Assembly: GCA_947626155.1 (NCBI GenBank)
Contig: CANQRC010000001.1
Coordinates: 4,270 to 68,269 of the forward strand
Origin: an uncultured Clostridia bacterium
GTDB taxonomy: Bacteria; Bacillota; Clostridia; Christensenellales; UBA1242
DNA: 64,000 bases
Direction: 5' to 3'
The translations under genes were made by a program, and so were the position numbers. Below the pieces are notes generated by a model. That model made no database searches and was not told where the DNA came from. It was given only the letters and a program-made list of their open reading frames with translations. Every line of letters begins with the position of its first letter. Position 1 is the first letter of the stretch. Positions 16,876 to 25,179 of the stretch are shown here, piece after piece.

Positions 16876-18378
16876 TTAAAAAAGTGGCTCATCAAAATTT
16901 TCTGGAATTGGCAAGTTTAAAAGTTTTAAAATGGTTGGTGCAATGGATGTGAGAGATTTGCCCTTTTTGAGTTTCGCTTTTTTGTATTTTTCGCTGACAA
17001 GTATAACAGGAACAGGGTTTGTGGTGTGAGTTGTGATTTTGTTTCCGTCTTTGTCAATCATCTCTTCCGCGTTGCCGTGGTCGGCGGTGATTATGCAGTC
17101 TCCGCCCGTCATCAGCGTTGCAAGCGCCACGGCATAGGCCTGTTTTTCAACGCATTCAATGGCCTCTTTTGCCGCGTTGAAGTTTCCGGTGTGACCAATC
17201 ATGTCGGGATTGGAGTAGTTTACAATAATAAAGTCATATTTCTGGGAGGCAATGGCGTCCAAAACCTCTTGGGTGATTTCAATTGCCCTCATCTTTGGAT
17301 ATTCGCTGAAATCCTTCACGTTTATGCTGTCAATAAGCTTTCTCTCTTCGCCCTCATATGGCTTTTCAATTGTGCCATTGAAGAAAAAGGTGACATGGGC
17401 ATATTTTGTGGTCTCGGAAGTGTGAAATTGCTTTAAGCCGTGCTGTGAGATGATGGCGGAGAGGTTGTCCTCAATTGCCTCTGGGGGATAAAGCGTGTTC
17501 ACATGGGTGAGTTTGTCGGAATATTGCGTCATTGTGGTGTAAAGGAAGTTTTTAAGCGGCTTTGTTTTGAACTCTTTGAAATCTTTCAGCGCAAACGCAT
17601 AAGAAATTTCGCGCGCACGGTCTGAGCGGAAGTTGAAAAACAGCAAACTGTCGCCGTCTTCAATTTTTGCGTTTTCGTCAATGACGGCAGGGGTGAAGAA
17701 TTCGTCAGTTTCGCCATCCTCATAGCGCTTTTCTATTGCCTCTTTGGCTGAGGCAAACTTCTCTGCCTCGCCATAACACAAAACGCGATAGCCTTTCTCA
17801 ACGCGGTCATATCTGTTTTCGCGGTCCATAATTTGAACTCTGCCCATAAGCGTGCCAATTTTTGCGTTTGTGCCTTTGATTTTCTCTTCGGTCATTTCAA
17901 CAAATTTTTTGCCGTCATGAATGCCTGTGTCGCGGCCGTCCAAAAAGGCGTGAATATAGATGTTTTTTATCTTGAAATTCTTGGCAAAATCCAAAAGGGC
18001 AAAAAGGTGATTTATGTCGGAGTGAACATCTCCATTTGAAAGCAGCCCCATAAGGTGAAGATTTGATTTGTTCTTTTCTGCGTGGGTGAGCGCCTTGATT
18101 AGGGCTGGATTTTTGAAGAACTTGCCGTTTTCAATCTCGGTGTTAATAAGCTGAAGATCCTGCAAAATAACCCTTCCTGCGCCAAGCGTCAGGTGACCAA
18201 CTTCGCTGTTCCCCATTACGCCTTTTGGAAGCCCAACCGCCTCTCCGCTGGCGGCGATTAGGGTGTGAGGATACATTTTTTTAAGTTTGTCCAAATTTGG
18301 CGTGCCCTGGCTTTTTATTGCGTTTCCAAACTTTTCTTTTTTCTCTCCAAATCCGTCCAAAATAACAAGTGTGACCAT
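16876..18378 (-). CDS. gpmI: 2,3-bisphosphoglycerate-independent phosphoglycerate mutase
   Basis: 500 residues. Interconverts 3- and 2-phosphoglycerate in glycolysis using two Mn ions. Alkaline-phosphatase fold: VILDGFGEKKEKFGNAI at the N-terminus, the catalytic Ser in MGNSEVGHLTLGAGR (near residue 57), HAFLDGRDT, DRENRYDR, FNFRSDRARE, NYSNPDMIGHTG, and CIITADHGNAEEM. Full length for the family (~510). Strong AGGAGG site upstream of the ATG at 18378. Monocistronic. Confidence 0.96.
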   Translation of the reverse strand: MVTLVILDGFGEKKEKFGNAIKSQGTPNLDKLKKMYPHTLIAASGEAVGLPKGVMGNSEVGHLTLGAGRVILQDLQLINTEIENGKFFKNPALIKALTHAEKNKSNLHLMGLLSNGDVHSDINHLFALLDFAKNFKIKNIYIHAFLDGRDTGIHDGKKFVEMTEEKIKGTNAKIGTLMGRVQIMDRENRYDRVEKGYRVLCYGEAEKFASAKEAIEKRYEDGETDEFFTPAVIDENAKIEDGDSLLFFNFRSDRAREISYAFALKDFKEFKTKPLKNFLYTTMTQYSDKLTHVNTLYPPEAIEDNLSAIISQHGLKQFHTSETTKYAHVTFFFNGTIEKPYEGEERKLIDSINVKDFSEYPKMRAIEITQEVLDAIASQKYDFIIVNYSNPDMIGHTGNFNAAKEAIECVEKQAYAVALATLMTGGDCIITADHGNAEEMIDKDGNKITTHTTNPVPVILVSEKYKKAKLKKGKSLTSIAPTILKLLNLPIPENFDEPLF

Positions 18379-18445
18379 AAAAGCCTCCTAAAATATTTTC
18401 ACAATTAAATATACAATTTAAGAGAAAAAAAGTCAAACAAACTTG

Positions 18446-18799
18446 TTATTTTTTCATGTGTTCGTCAAAAAGTGTGTCGCTTGGCACTTCTTGTTTCTCC
18501 TGTGCGGGAAATTCTTGGCTTGGAGCGTTTGCCGCGGCGTAGGCGGGCTGCTGAGGGGCAGGGGCGGCCTGTTTTTCCTTTTTCTTCTTTCTTTCAAACA
18601 CCTTAAAAGTGCCTTTGTTTATTATCACTCTTAGAAGCAGATAAAGCGCGGCAATTCCAAAAAGAATGTAAAAAATCCTTGAAAAAATGCTTGCTTGAAA
18701 GCCGAAAAAACCTGCGATGAAGTCATATTGAAGCATCCCAATCAAAAGCCAATTTATGCATCCAATTATTGTCAGCAAAAAAGCAATAAAAGTTATCAT
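18446..18799 (-). CDS. DUF378 family small membrane protein
   Basis: 117 residues with an AAGGAGG site before the ATG at 18799. Two hydrophobic segments (about 3-22, and 41-62 with IFYILFGIAALYLLLRVI) carry the family pattern: IGCINWLLIG in the first, and RIFYILFGIAALY in the second. The C-terminal half is a cytoplasmic tail rich in Lys, Ala, Pro and Gln, ending VPSDTLFDEHMKK, which is longer than in the usual ~70-residue members. Function unknown. Confidence 0.8.
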   Translation of the reverse strand: MITFIAFLLTIIGCINWLLIGMLQYDFIAGFFGFQASIFSRIFYILFGIAALYLLLRVIINKGTFKVFERKKKKEKQAAPAPQQPAYAAANAPSQEFPAQEKQEVPSDTLFDEHMKK

Positions 18800-18875
18800 A
18801 AAGCCTCCTTTTTGAGTTATTTTTCTGCTTTTTTGCTATTTTTATTGGGAAAAAGTGAAAAAATTTGAAATTTAG

Positions 18876-18904
18876 TTGACTTTTTTTGTTTTTGTGAATA
18901 TAAT
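18876..18904 (+). promoter_or_regulatory. Strong sigma-A promoter of greA
   Basis: TTGACT (18876-18881), 17-base spacer, consensus TATAAT (18899-18904). The 95-base leader that follows shows no clear structure. Confidence 0.85.
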
Positions 18905-18998
18905 ATTGTTGTTTTAAATTTTTCCAAATAGAATTTTGTCGTGGAAACATGGCGATTTTTTTTGAATTTAAAACAGACAAAATATAAGGAGCGAGATT

Positions 18999-19469
18999 AT
19001 GGAAAAACATTATTTAACACCTGAAGGAAAAGCACAACTTGAAGAAAAGTTGAATTATTATAAAACCGTAAGAAGGCCAGAAGTTGTAAAAAGAATTGGA
19101 ATTGCAAGAGAGTTTGGAGACCTTTCTGAAAACAGCGAATATGACGCAGCAAAAGACGAGCAGGCTCAGGTTGAGGCAGAAATTGCCGAGATGGAAAACA
19201 TTCTTCTTCACGCAGAAGTTATTGATAAGAAAAAGTTGAACAAAGACGTTGTGTCAGTTGGATGCAAGGTTACTCTTTTTGATGAGGAATTTGACGAAGA
19301 GGTGGAATACAGAATTTCTGGCTCTTCTGAAAGCGACCCAAGAAACGGAATTATAAGCAATGTTTCACCTGTTGGAAAGGCTGTTATTGGGCACTCTAAG
19401 GGCGAAACAATCACCGTTCAAACCCCAGGCGGCAAGACAAACTACAAGATTGTTAGAATTGAAGTTTAA
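18999..19469 (+). CDS. greA: Transcription elongation factor GreA
   Basis: 156 residues, the normal length. Rescues backtracked RNA polymerase by stimulating transcript cleavage. The N-terminal coiled coil is seen (YLTPEGKAQLEEKLNYYK, with the acidic tip in EFGDLSENSEYDAAKDEQ), and then the C-terminal FKBP-like domain (DEEVEYRISGSSESDPRNG, SPVGKAVIGHSKGETITV). AAGGAGCG precedes the ATG. It has its own promoter and no linked gene. Confidence 0.96.
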   Translation: MEKHYLTPEGKAQLEEKLNYYKTVRRPEVVKRIGIAREFGDLSENSEYDAAKDEQAQVEAEIAEMENILLHAEVIDKKKLNKDVVSVGCKVTLFDEEFDEEVEYRISGSSESDPRNGIISNVSPVGKAVIGHSKGETITVQTPGGKTNYKIVRIEV

Positions 19470-19561
19470 TCCGGCAAAAATTTTTGCTGAAACTCTTTCT
19501 TTTTGTTTGCTTTTTTAAATCTTTTTTGCTAAACTAATTTCAAGAAAGTTAGGGAAATTTT

Positions 19562-20485
19562 ATGAGTTTTATCTATTCACTAAAACTTTTTGGTTGTAAT
19601 TGGGCAAAGGCTCTCAAACTGTTTTTATATTATTTGATTGTTTGGGGAGTGTGCATTTGCCTTCTTTTGCCTTGCTTTTTTGCTTTTAGGGATTTGATTG
19701 TTGCAGGAATTAAATCAACTGACCTCTCTTCTTCCTTCTCTGGAGTGTTTAAAGGCACGCTGGGCGTGGGGCTGCACAATGTGGCAAAAGGCTCTTTTGG
19801 AATTTTGACCGATGTTTTCTCTTCAAACCTTGGGCTTTTCATTTATGGGATAATTGTTGTGTTTATCCTGATGCCATTTTTGCTTAACATTGGAAAATAC
19901 ACTTTCTGCTCTATGCTTTACTACTATATGACAAGCAAAAGCAAGGTCGGCTTTTGTGGAACAATGATTAAAACGCTTAAAAATTCCACTTGCTTTGCCG
20001 CTGTCAAAGTGTTTCACAACCTCTTCTTCCTGTGTGCAATGTTTGTGAGCGTGTATGCGCTGGCGCTTATTGAAAACAGCCTGTTTTACACTCACTTCTT
20101 GCCTTGGGTGGCGTTTGTTGTGCTTGTGCTGCTTTTCACGGTGGAACAAATTCTTGTTTTGGGCTGGTGTCCTGCAATGGTGGTGTTCAACTCAAATGTC
20201 TTTGTGGCTTATCAAAAGGGCTTCAAGGCGGTTAAAAGGCACTTTTTAACAACTCTTGGCACAACGGTTTTGTATTTTGCGCTGTTCTGGGCGTTTGTGT
20301 TCATCTTTGGCGTGTTCACAATGACGGTGCTTGTGCCACTTATGACCATTCTTCTTTGCGTGTATAATATGGTTGCTTTCTTCATCAGCCAGGGCATGAG
20401 GTTCTACATTGACGCAAACAACATTTTGACGCCAAAAAAACTTGAAGAAGTTGACAATATAAACAAAACTGCATTTATTTTATAA
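19562..20485 (+). CDS. Polytopic membrane protein, unknown
   Basis: 307 residues with about six hydrophobic segments (near 17-42, 88-110, 145-168, 178-200, 232-262 and 264-280). The loops are short, with an intracellular basic stretch (YQKGFKAVKRHF) and a polar C-terminus. The only start signal is a weak AGGGAAA before the ATG. Layout recalls DUF624/YesL-type or DUF975-type integral proteins, but no decisive motif is visible. It stands alone between greA and the RNase J gene. Confidence 0.75.
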   Translation: MSFIYSLKLFGCNWAKALKLFLYYLIVWGVCICLLLPCFFAFRDLIVAGIKSTDLSSSFSGVFKGTLGVGLHNVAKGSFGILTDVFSSNLGLFIYGIIVVFILMPFLLNIGKYTFCSMLYYYMTSKSKVGFCGTMIKTLKNSTCFAAVKVFHNLFFLCAMFVSVYALALIENSLFYTHFLPWVAFVVLVLLFTVEQILVLGWCPAMVVFNSNVFVAYQKGFKAVKRHFLTTLGTTVLYFALFWAFVFIFGVFTMTVLVPLMTILLCVYNMVAFFISQGMRFYIDANNILTPKKLEEVDNINKTAFIL

Positions 20486-20560
20486 GGTTTTGTTTTACAT
20501 AAAATTTATTTTTATGCAATAAGTGTTTTCGCACTTAAAATATTTATTTAAGGAGAAAAA

Positions 20561-22219
20561 ATGAATAACAACAAACTGAAAATCACCTTTTTGGGCGGTG
20601 TGGGTGAAATTGGAAAAAACATGACCGCTTTTGAATTTAATGACGAGATTATTGTGGTTGACGCGGGCTTGACTTTCCCGGGGGACGATCTGCCGGGGAT
20701 TGATGTGGTCATTCCAGATTTTTCTTATCTTATCAACAACAAGGATAAGGTTAAGGCAATCATTTTGACGCACGGTCACGAGGACCATATTGGCGCCGTT
20801 CCTTTTCTTTTGGAGCAAATAAAAGCGCCAATTTATGGGTCTAGGCTGACGCTTGCGCTGGTTGAAAACAAGATGAAAGAGCATCCAAAGGTAAGCTATA
20901 AGGCAATCACCGTCAAGCCAAAAAATGTGCTTAAAATTGGGCCTTTTGCAGTGGAATTTATTAAGGTTTCGCACTCAATTGCGGGAAGTTTGGCGCTTTG
21001 CATAAGCACGCCTGTTGGAAACGTCATCCACACCGGCGACTTCAAGATTGATTTTGAGCCTATTGACGGCGTTATGACCGATTTGCAAAGATTCGGCGAA
21101 CTTGGGAAGAAGGGCGTGAACCTTTTGATGTGCGAAAGCACAAACGTTTGCCGTCCGGGCTATTCCATGAGCGAAAAGAGCGTTGGACGAGCCTTGGAAG
21201 AAATCTTTAAAACCCACACGGAAAACAGAATTATTGTGGCAACTTTTGCCTCGAACATCCACAGACTTCAACAAATTTTGAACCTTGCTGAAAAGTATGG
21301 CAGGCGCGTGGCTTTCACGGGCAGAAGCATGATAAACATCACTGAAGTGGGCATGAAAATTGGGGAGATTTCCTTCAACAAAAACATTTTGGTGGACATT
21401 GACAAAATTGACAAACTTGCCGACAAGGAACTTTTGATTGTCACAACGGGAAGCCAGGGCGAGCCTCTTTCTGCGCTCACGCGCATGGCTGCCGGCGAAT
21501 TTAAACAAATCAAAATTGGCGAGAATGACCTTATTGTCTTCTCTTCTTCACCAATTCCGGGGAACGAAAAAAGCGTTTATAACGTGATAAATTCTCTCTT
21601 CCAAAAGGGCGCGGACGTGATTTATGACGAACTTCAAGATGTTCACGCCTCGGGGCACGCCTGCCAAGAGGAAATCAAGACCATTCACGCACTGACAAAG
21701 CCAAAATTTTTCATGCCAATTCACGGCGAATACAGGCATTTGAGGATGCACAAACAACTTGCCATGAGCCTTGGCATGGAGGAGCGAAACATCATTATGC
21801 CAACGCTTGGCGCGCAGATTGAGCTTACTGCAAATTCTATGAAAAAAGTGGGCTTCACAACCGCCGGGCAGAGGCTTATTGACGGCTACGGAATTGGCGA
21901 CATGGACAGCAACGTTCTAAGGGAGCGCAAACAACTTTCTGAGGACGGAATTTGCATTGTTGTTATGACAATCAACAACGTTTCGGGCGAGGTGGTCAGC
22001 GACCCATTCATCATCACAAGAGGTGTGGTTTATCAAGACGAGGCGGAGGCGTTTGTGCAAGACACAAGAAACATGATTATTGCCTCACTCAAAGAGCAAG
22101 ACCTTCGCGGCTGCGAGCCATCAATCATCAAAAATACCATAAAAAGAAATGTTTCAAACTTCATTTTCAAGCGCACCAAAAGACGCCCAATGATTTTGAC
22201 AATTGTGCTTTTGGATTAG
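20561..22219 (+). CDS. rnj: Ribonuclease J
   Basis: 552 residues, ATG after AAGGAGA. 5'-3' exo/endoribonuclease of mRNA decay and rRNA maturation. The metallo-beta-lactamase domain has GGVGEIGKNM and the metal motif HGHEDH (71-76), later HTGDFKID. The beta-CASP part has FASNIHRLQQ, GRSM and VTTGSQGEPLSAL, then FMPIHGEYRHLRMH, and finally the C-terminal domain. Full length. A methyltransferase gene follows after 3 bases, so the two share a transcript. Confidence 0.95.
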   Translation: MNNNKLKITFLGGVGEIGKNMTAFEFNDEIIVVDAGLTFPGDDLPGIDVVIPDFSYLINNKDKVKAIILTHGHEDHIGAVPFLLEQIKAPIYGSRLTLALVENKMKEHPKVSYKAITVKPKNVLKIGPFAVEFIKVSHSIAGSLALCISTPVGNVIHTGDFKIDFEPIDGVMTDLQRFGELGKKGVNLLMCESTNVCRPGYSMSEKSVGRALEEIFKTHTENRIIVATFASNIHRLQQILNLAEKYGRRVAFTGRSMINITEVGMKIGEISFNKNILVDIDKIDKLADKELLIVTTGSQGEPLSALTRMAAGEFKQIKIGENDLIVFSSSPIPGNEKSVYNVINSLFQKGADVIYDELQDVHASGHACQEEIKTIHALTKPKFFMPIHGEYRHLRMHKQLAMSLGMEERNIIMPTLGAQIELTANSMKKVGFTTAGQRLIDGYGIGDMDSNVLRERKQLSEDGICIVVMTINNVSGEVVSDPFIITRGVVYQDEAEAFVQDTRNMIIASLKEQDLRGCEPSIIKNTIKRNVSNFIFKRTKRRPMILTIVLLD

Positions 22220-22222
22220 AAC

Positions 22223-22795
22223 ATGAGAAAGGAAGATTTTGTTGGCTTTGAAAGGCACGAATACAATCCCATTTTAAGGCCGGAGACTGAAAAACTTTTA
22301 GGAAGTTTGATTTTGCAGCACAAGCCAAAGACAATTTTGGAAATTGGCACTTTTATTGGCTATTCGGCAAGCGTAATGCTTGAGAAAAGTGACGCTTTTT
22401 TGACAACCGTTGAAATTGACCCACAAAATGCACGTGACGCGCGTGAGAATTTGAAGGATTTTGAGGGCAGATTTGAGATTGTTTGCGCCGATGCAGGGCA
22501 GTTTTTGAAGCAAAACAACAAAAAGTTTGATTTCATTTTTCTGGATGGTCCAAAGGGGCAGTATAAAAATTATTTTCCATATTTAAAAAAGTTTTTGAAT
22601 GTGGGCGGAGTGCTTGTGGCAGACGACATCTTGTTCTATGGACTTGTTGGCTCAAACGAGCCGGTGAAACATAAACACCGCTCTATTGTGAACAATTTGC
22701 GCACATTTTTAAGCACTTTACAGGCGGACGAAGATTTTGACACGCAAATTTTTGACTTTGAGGATGGCGTCAGCGTGAGCATAAGAAAAAAATAA
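22223..22795 (+). CDS. Class I SAM O-methyltransferase (TrmR-like)
   Basis: 190 residues. The start ATG lies 3 bases after the RNase J stop with no strong ribosome binding site, so it is probably translated by coupling. SAM-binding motif I is ILEIGTFIGYSAS; others are TTVEIDPQNARDARENL, FDFIFLDGPKGQY and GGVLVADDILFYGLVG, typical of the COG4122/YrrM family. Bacillus TrmR methylates 5-hydroxyuridine-34 of tRNA; the U32 protein at 478 could supply that hydroxyl group. The tRNA role is inference; the enzyme class is clear. Confidence 0.87.
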   Translation: MRKEDFVGFERHEYNPILRPETEKLLGSLILQHKPKTILEIGTFIGYSASVMLEKSDAFLTTVEIDPQNARDARENLKDFEGRFEIVCADAGQFLKQNNKKFDFIFLDGPKGQYKNYFPYLKKFLNVGGVLVADDILFYGLVGSNEPVKHKHRSIVNNLRTFLSTLQADEDFDTQIFDFEDGVSVSIRKK

Positions 22796-22820
22796 AAGCA
22801 GGAGACTGCTTTTTTTGTTG
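22794..22820 (+). terminator. Rho-independent terminator after the methyltransferase gene
   Basis: Stem AAAAGCAG (22794-22801) with CTGCTTTT (22806-22813), loop GAGA, followed by T residues. It overlaps the stop codon. Confidence 0.85.
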
Positions 22821-22846
22821 TTTGTCAGTTTTTTTTGGCTTTTAGT

Positions 22847-22874
22847 TTGATTTATTGTTAAAATTTGTTACAAT
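22847..22874 (+). promoter_or_regulatory. Leaderless-type promoter of the PAP2-tsaE-tsaB operon
   Basis: TTGATT (22847-22852), 16-base spacer, TACAAT (22869-22874). The -10 box ends 6 bases before the ATG at 22881 and no ribosome binding site intervenes. Confidence 0.7.
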
Positions 22875-22880
22875 AGACTT

Positions 22881-23450
22881 ATGGAATTTGAAATTCAAAT
22901 CATTAAGTTTTTGCAGGAAGGCAGAACGCCATTTCTTGATGGGTTTTATCAAATAGTTTCAAACTTTGGCACTTATTTTGGCGCGGCGGCACTGATTATT
23001 TTGCTGCTTATCTTCAACAGGCGGCTCTGCTTTTGGTATTTGTTTTCCTACGGCTTTGTTTATCTTGTGAACAATGTGCTTATTAAAAACATTGTGCAAA
23101 GGCCAAGGCCTTTTGAGGTTAGCAGCGAGATTTCGAATCTTGGGGATGTGGTCACCGATTTCAGTTTCCCAAGCGGACACATTGCCTGCGCAACGGCAAT
23201 TGCAATCTTTTTGGGGTATTTCCTTTTTGAGATTTACAAAAAACGAAATCAGCGAATTTGGATTGTTTTTGGCTGCGGATTGTATGTTTTGCTTGTGGCA
23301 ATTTCGAGGATGTATCTTGGCAAACACTATCTAAGCGACCTCATGGGCGGCTTTGCAATTTCGGGGATAATTTGCGTTCTTGGGATAATGTTTATGAAGT
23401 TTTACTACAAAAAGAAAAAAGAGGAAAAAGCGGATGAAGATAAAAGTTGA
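22881..23450 (+). CDS. PAP2-family phosphatase, membrane-bound
   Basis: 189 residues with about five hydrophobic segments. The three phosphatase motifs are present: KNIVQRPRP (about residue 73), FPSGH (about 98) and SRMYLGKHYLSD (about 140). Likely substrates are undecaprenyl pyrophosphate or phosphatidylglycerol phosphate. The catalytic residues face the outside of the membrane. It is probably translated from a leaderless mRNA. Its last 17 bases overlap tsaE. Confidence 0.88.
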   Translation: MEFEIQIIKFLQEGRTPFLDGFYQIVSNFGTYFGAAALIILLLIFNRRLCFWYLFSYGFVYLVNNVLIKNIVQRPRPFEVSSEISNLGDVVTDFSFPSGHIACATAIAIFLGYFLFEIYKKRNQRIWIVFGCGLYVLLVAISRMYLGKHYLSDLMGGFAISGIICVLGIMFMKFYYKKKKEEKADEDKS

Positions 23451-23862
23451 TGTTTTTGGCATTGAGCAACTTTCCAAACTTGCCCAGGCGTTTGCAAAGG
23501 CGTTAAACGCGCCAAAAATCATCCTGCTAAAAGGGGACTTGGGCAGCGGCAAAACAACTTTTGTGAAAGAAGTTGTAAAATTTTTGGGTTGTGACCAGCC
23601 TGTTACAAGCCCAACATTCACGCTTTTGAATGTTTATGACGCAAAGCAGAAGATTTATCATTTTGATATGTATAGGCTCTCTTCACGCGAGGAGGCCGAG
23701 GCGGTTGGCTTTGCCGAATATTTTGACAAAGAAAAACTTGACGGAATTGTTTTTGTTGAGTGGCCGGAAAATGTTGAGGGGCTGATTAAAAAGGCGGATT
23801 TTGTGGTGACAATAACAAAACTTTCTGACCGCGCGCGAAGAATTATTATTGAGGGAGAATAA
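23434..23862 (+). CDS. tsaE: tRNA t6A biosynthesis ATPase TsaE
   Basis: 142 residues. P-loop ATPase that supports the TsaB-TsaD complex. Walker A is LKGDLGSGKTTFVKE (about 33-45). SPTFTLLNVYDAKQKIYHFDMYRL is the family block with the conserved T and D residues, and GIVFVEWPENV carries the Walker-B-like Trp-Pro-Glu. The gene overlaps the PAP2 gene end and is followed 2 bases later by tsaB, so the three are co-transcribed. Confidence 0.95.
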   Translation: MKIKVDVFGIEQLSKLAQAFAKALNAPKIILLKGDLGSGKTTFVKEVVKFLGCDQPVTSPTFTLLNVYDAKQKIYHFDMYRLSSREEAEAVGFAEYFDKEKLDGIVFVEWPENVEGLIKKADFVVTITKLSDRARRIIIEGE

Positions 23863-23864
23863 AA

Positions 23865-24500
23865 ATGCTGGCAATAAACACTGCGTTTGTGAAAGCCGAC
23901 CTTGCGCTTGAAACAAACGGCAAAACCTATTTTAAGACGCTTGACGCCGAGGCAAAACACTCCGAAAATGTGCTGAAAAACATAGACGAGCTTTGCACTG
24001 AGGCGGAAGTGGATGTTTTGGATGTGAAAACCGTTGCCGTTGTGACGGGTCCGGGGTCTTTTACGGGGCTGAGGATTGGCGTTGCCATTGCAAAGGCGCT
24101 TGGCTGCGCGGATAAAAAGCTGAAATTTATCTCTTTGTCCTCTTTGGAGCTTATGGCATATACTATTGCAAAGCAAAATTTGTGCAAAGAAAATTTTTGT
24201 TGTATAATAAACGCGCTTTCGGGCAATTATTTTGTGGCAGAATTTGACGCCTCGGGCAAGAGGCTGAGCGAGGACAGAATGGTGGGCGAGGGTGAACTTT
24301 CCGCTTTTGAGAACCCATTTGTGCTTTCTGGTGACACAAAGTTTGATTTTCCTGCAATATCTCTTTCCGCACAAATGCTTTTGGGTTTTGCAAAGGAAAA
24401 AGAGGCAAAGGGCGAGTATATTTTGCTTGAAGACCTGCTTCCAGAATATATCAGGCCATCTCAAGCGGAGGACAACCTGAAAAAAAGTAAAAAATGTTAG
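23865..24500 (+). CDS. tsaB: tRNA t6A biosynthesis protein TsaB
   Basis: 211 residues. Inactive ASKHA-fold partner of TsaD. Seen: the N-terminal LAINTAFVKADLAL strand pair, KHSENVLKNIDELC, VVTGPGSFTGLRIGVAIAKALG (the family hallmark), and a short C-terminal part ending YIRPSQAEDNLKKSKK. GGGAG lies before the ATG at 23865. The usual next gene, rimI, is not present here. TsaB and TsaE lie ~23 kb from tsaD. Confidence 0.94.
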   Translation: MLAINTAFVKADLALETNGKTYFKTLDAEAKHSENVLKNIDELCTEAEVDVLDVKTVAVVTGPGSFTGLRIGVAIAKALGCADKKLKFISLSSLELMAYTIAKQNLCKENFCCIINALSGNYFVAEFDASGKRLSEDRMVGEGELSAFENPFVLSGDTKFDFPAISLSAQMLLGFAKEKEAKGEYILLEDLLPEYIRPSQAEDNLKKSKKC

Positions 24501-24509
24501 TAAAATCAT

Positions 24510-24538
24510 TTGACAATAAATATAAATACTTGTAGAAT
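24510..24538 (+). promoter_or_regulatory. Sigma-A promoter for the zinc-ribbon/acidic protein
   Basis: TTGACA (24510-24515), 17-base spacer, TAGAAT (24533-24538); AAAGGAGA follows before the ATG at 24560. Confidence 0.8.
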
Positions 24539-24559
24539 ACTCAAAGAAAAGGAGAAATT

Positions 24560-25096
24560 ATGAAAAAACCTGTTTATATTAGATGCCCAAGATGTGAACT
24601 TAACTATATTGAAAAGAAAGACAAACTTTGCAGCGTCTGCAAGGCGGAACTTTCTGCTAAGCACGACGAACTTATTGGCGACCTTGATTTGGAGCTTTGC
24701 CCAATTTGCAAGACAAACTATATTCAGCCAGACGAAATTATGTGCCCAACGTGCCTAAAAGAACATCATTCCGAAGAGGACGATGTTGGAAATGATTGGG
24801 AAGATTATCTCAACCGCGACGAAGAGGAAGTTGTGTATGACGACGAGGAGACGGGCGATATGGCGTCTGTTACAGACCTTGATGACGACATAATTGACGA
24901 CGACCTTGACACGGGCATTGGCTTTGACGACAGGCTTGACGACGGCGCGCTTGATGACGACTTGGATTCTGAACTTGACGAAGAGTTTGGCGACGACCTC
25001 GACGAGGAAGACGAAGACGACCTTGACGACGAGGAAGATGAAGATGACGACGATGACGATGATGATTTAGATGATGATGACGACGACGATTTTTAA
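24560..25096 (+). CDS. Zinc-ribbon protein with poly-aspartate tail
   Basis: 178 residues. The first ~70 hold two zinc-ribbon-like units, CPRC...CSVC (about 9-30) and CPIC...CPTC (about 48-68). From about residue 78 to the end the chain is almost all Asp and Glu (for example EEDEDDLDDEEDEDDDDD), ending in DDDDDF. The tail uses both GAC and GAT codons, so it is maintained as protein and is not a simple DNA repeat. Strong promoter and terminator make it a single-gene unit. It may mimic nucleic acid or bind polymerase or cations, but there is no evidence for any specific role. Family not recognised. Confidence 0.8.
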   Translation: MKKPVYIRCPRCELNYIEKKDKLCSVCKAELSAKHDELIGDLDLELCPICKTNYIQPDEIMCPTCLKEHHSEEDDVGNDWEDYLNRDEEEVVYDDEETGDMASVTDLDDDIIDDDLDTGIGFDDRLDDGALDDDLDSELDEEFGDDLDEEDEDDLDDEEDEDDDDDDDDLDDDDDDDF

Positions 25097-25120
25097 AAAG
25101 AGGTTTTCCTCTTTTTTTAT
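25096..25120 (+). terminator. Terminator of the acidic-protein gene
   Basis: AAAAGAGG (25096-25103), loop TTTT, CCTCTTTT (25108-25115), then T residues. Confidence 0.85.
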
Positions 25121-25148
25121 TATTTTTTAATTTTGATTTTTAAAAAGA

Positions 25149-25177
25149 AAAAAGCCTCTTTATTTAAGAGGCCTTTT
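25149..25177 (-). terminator. Terminator of the large surface protein gene
   Basis: GCCTCTT and AAGAGGC arms flank a TTATT-type loop, with a T run on the minus strand just after the stop of the 1328-codon gene (and a T run on the plus side, so it can work both ways). Confidence 0.75.
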
Positions 25178-25179
25178 TG

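Noticed and set aside
18723..19010. 95-codon minus-strand frame across the greA promoter
   Set aside because: Covers a consensus promoter and part of the DUF378 gene in another frame; no start signal.
23658..24509. 283-codon minus-strand frame opposite tsaE and tsaB
   Set aside because: Both plus-strand genes are certain; the reverse product is Cys/Lys/Phe-rich without domains.
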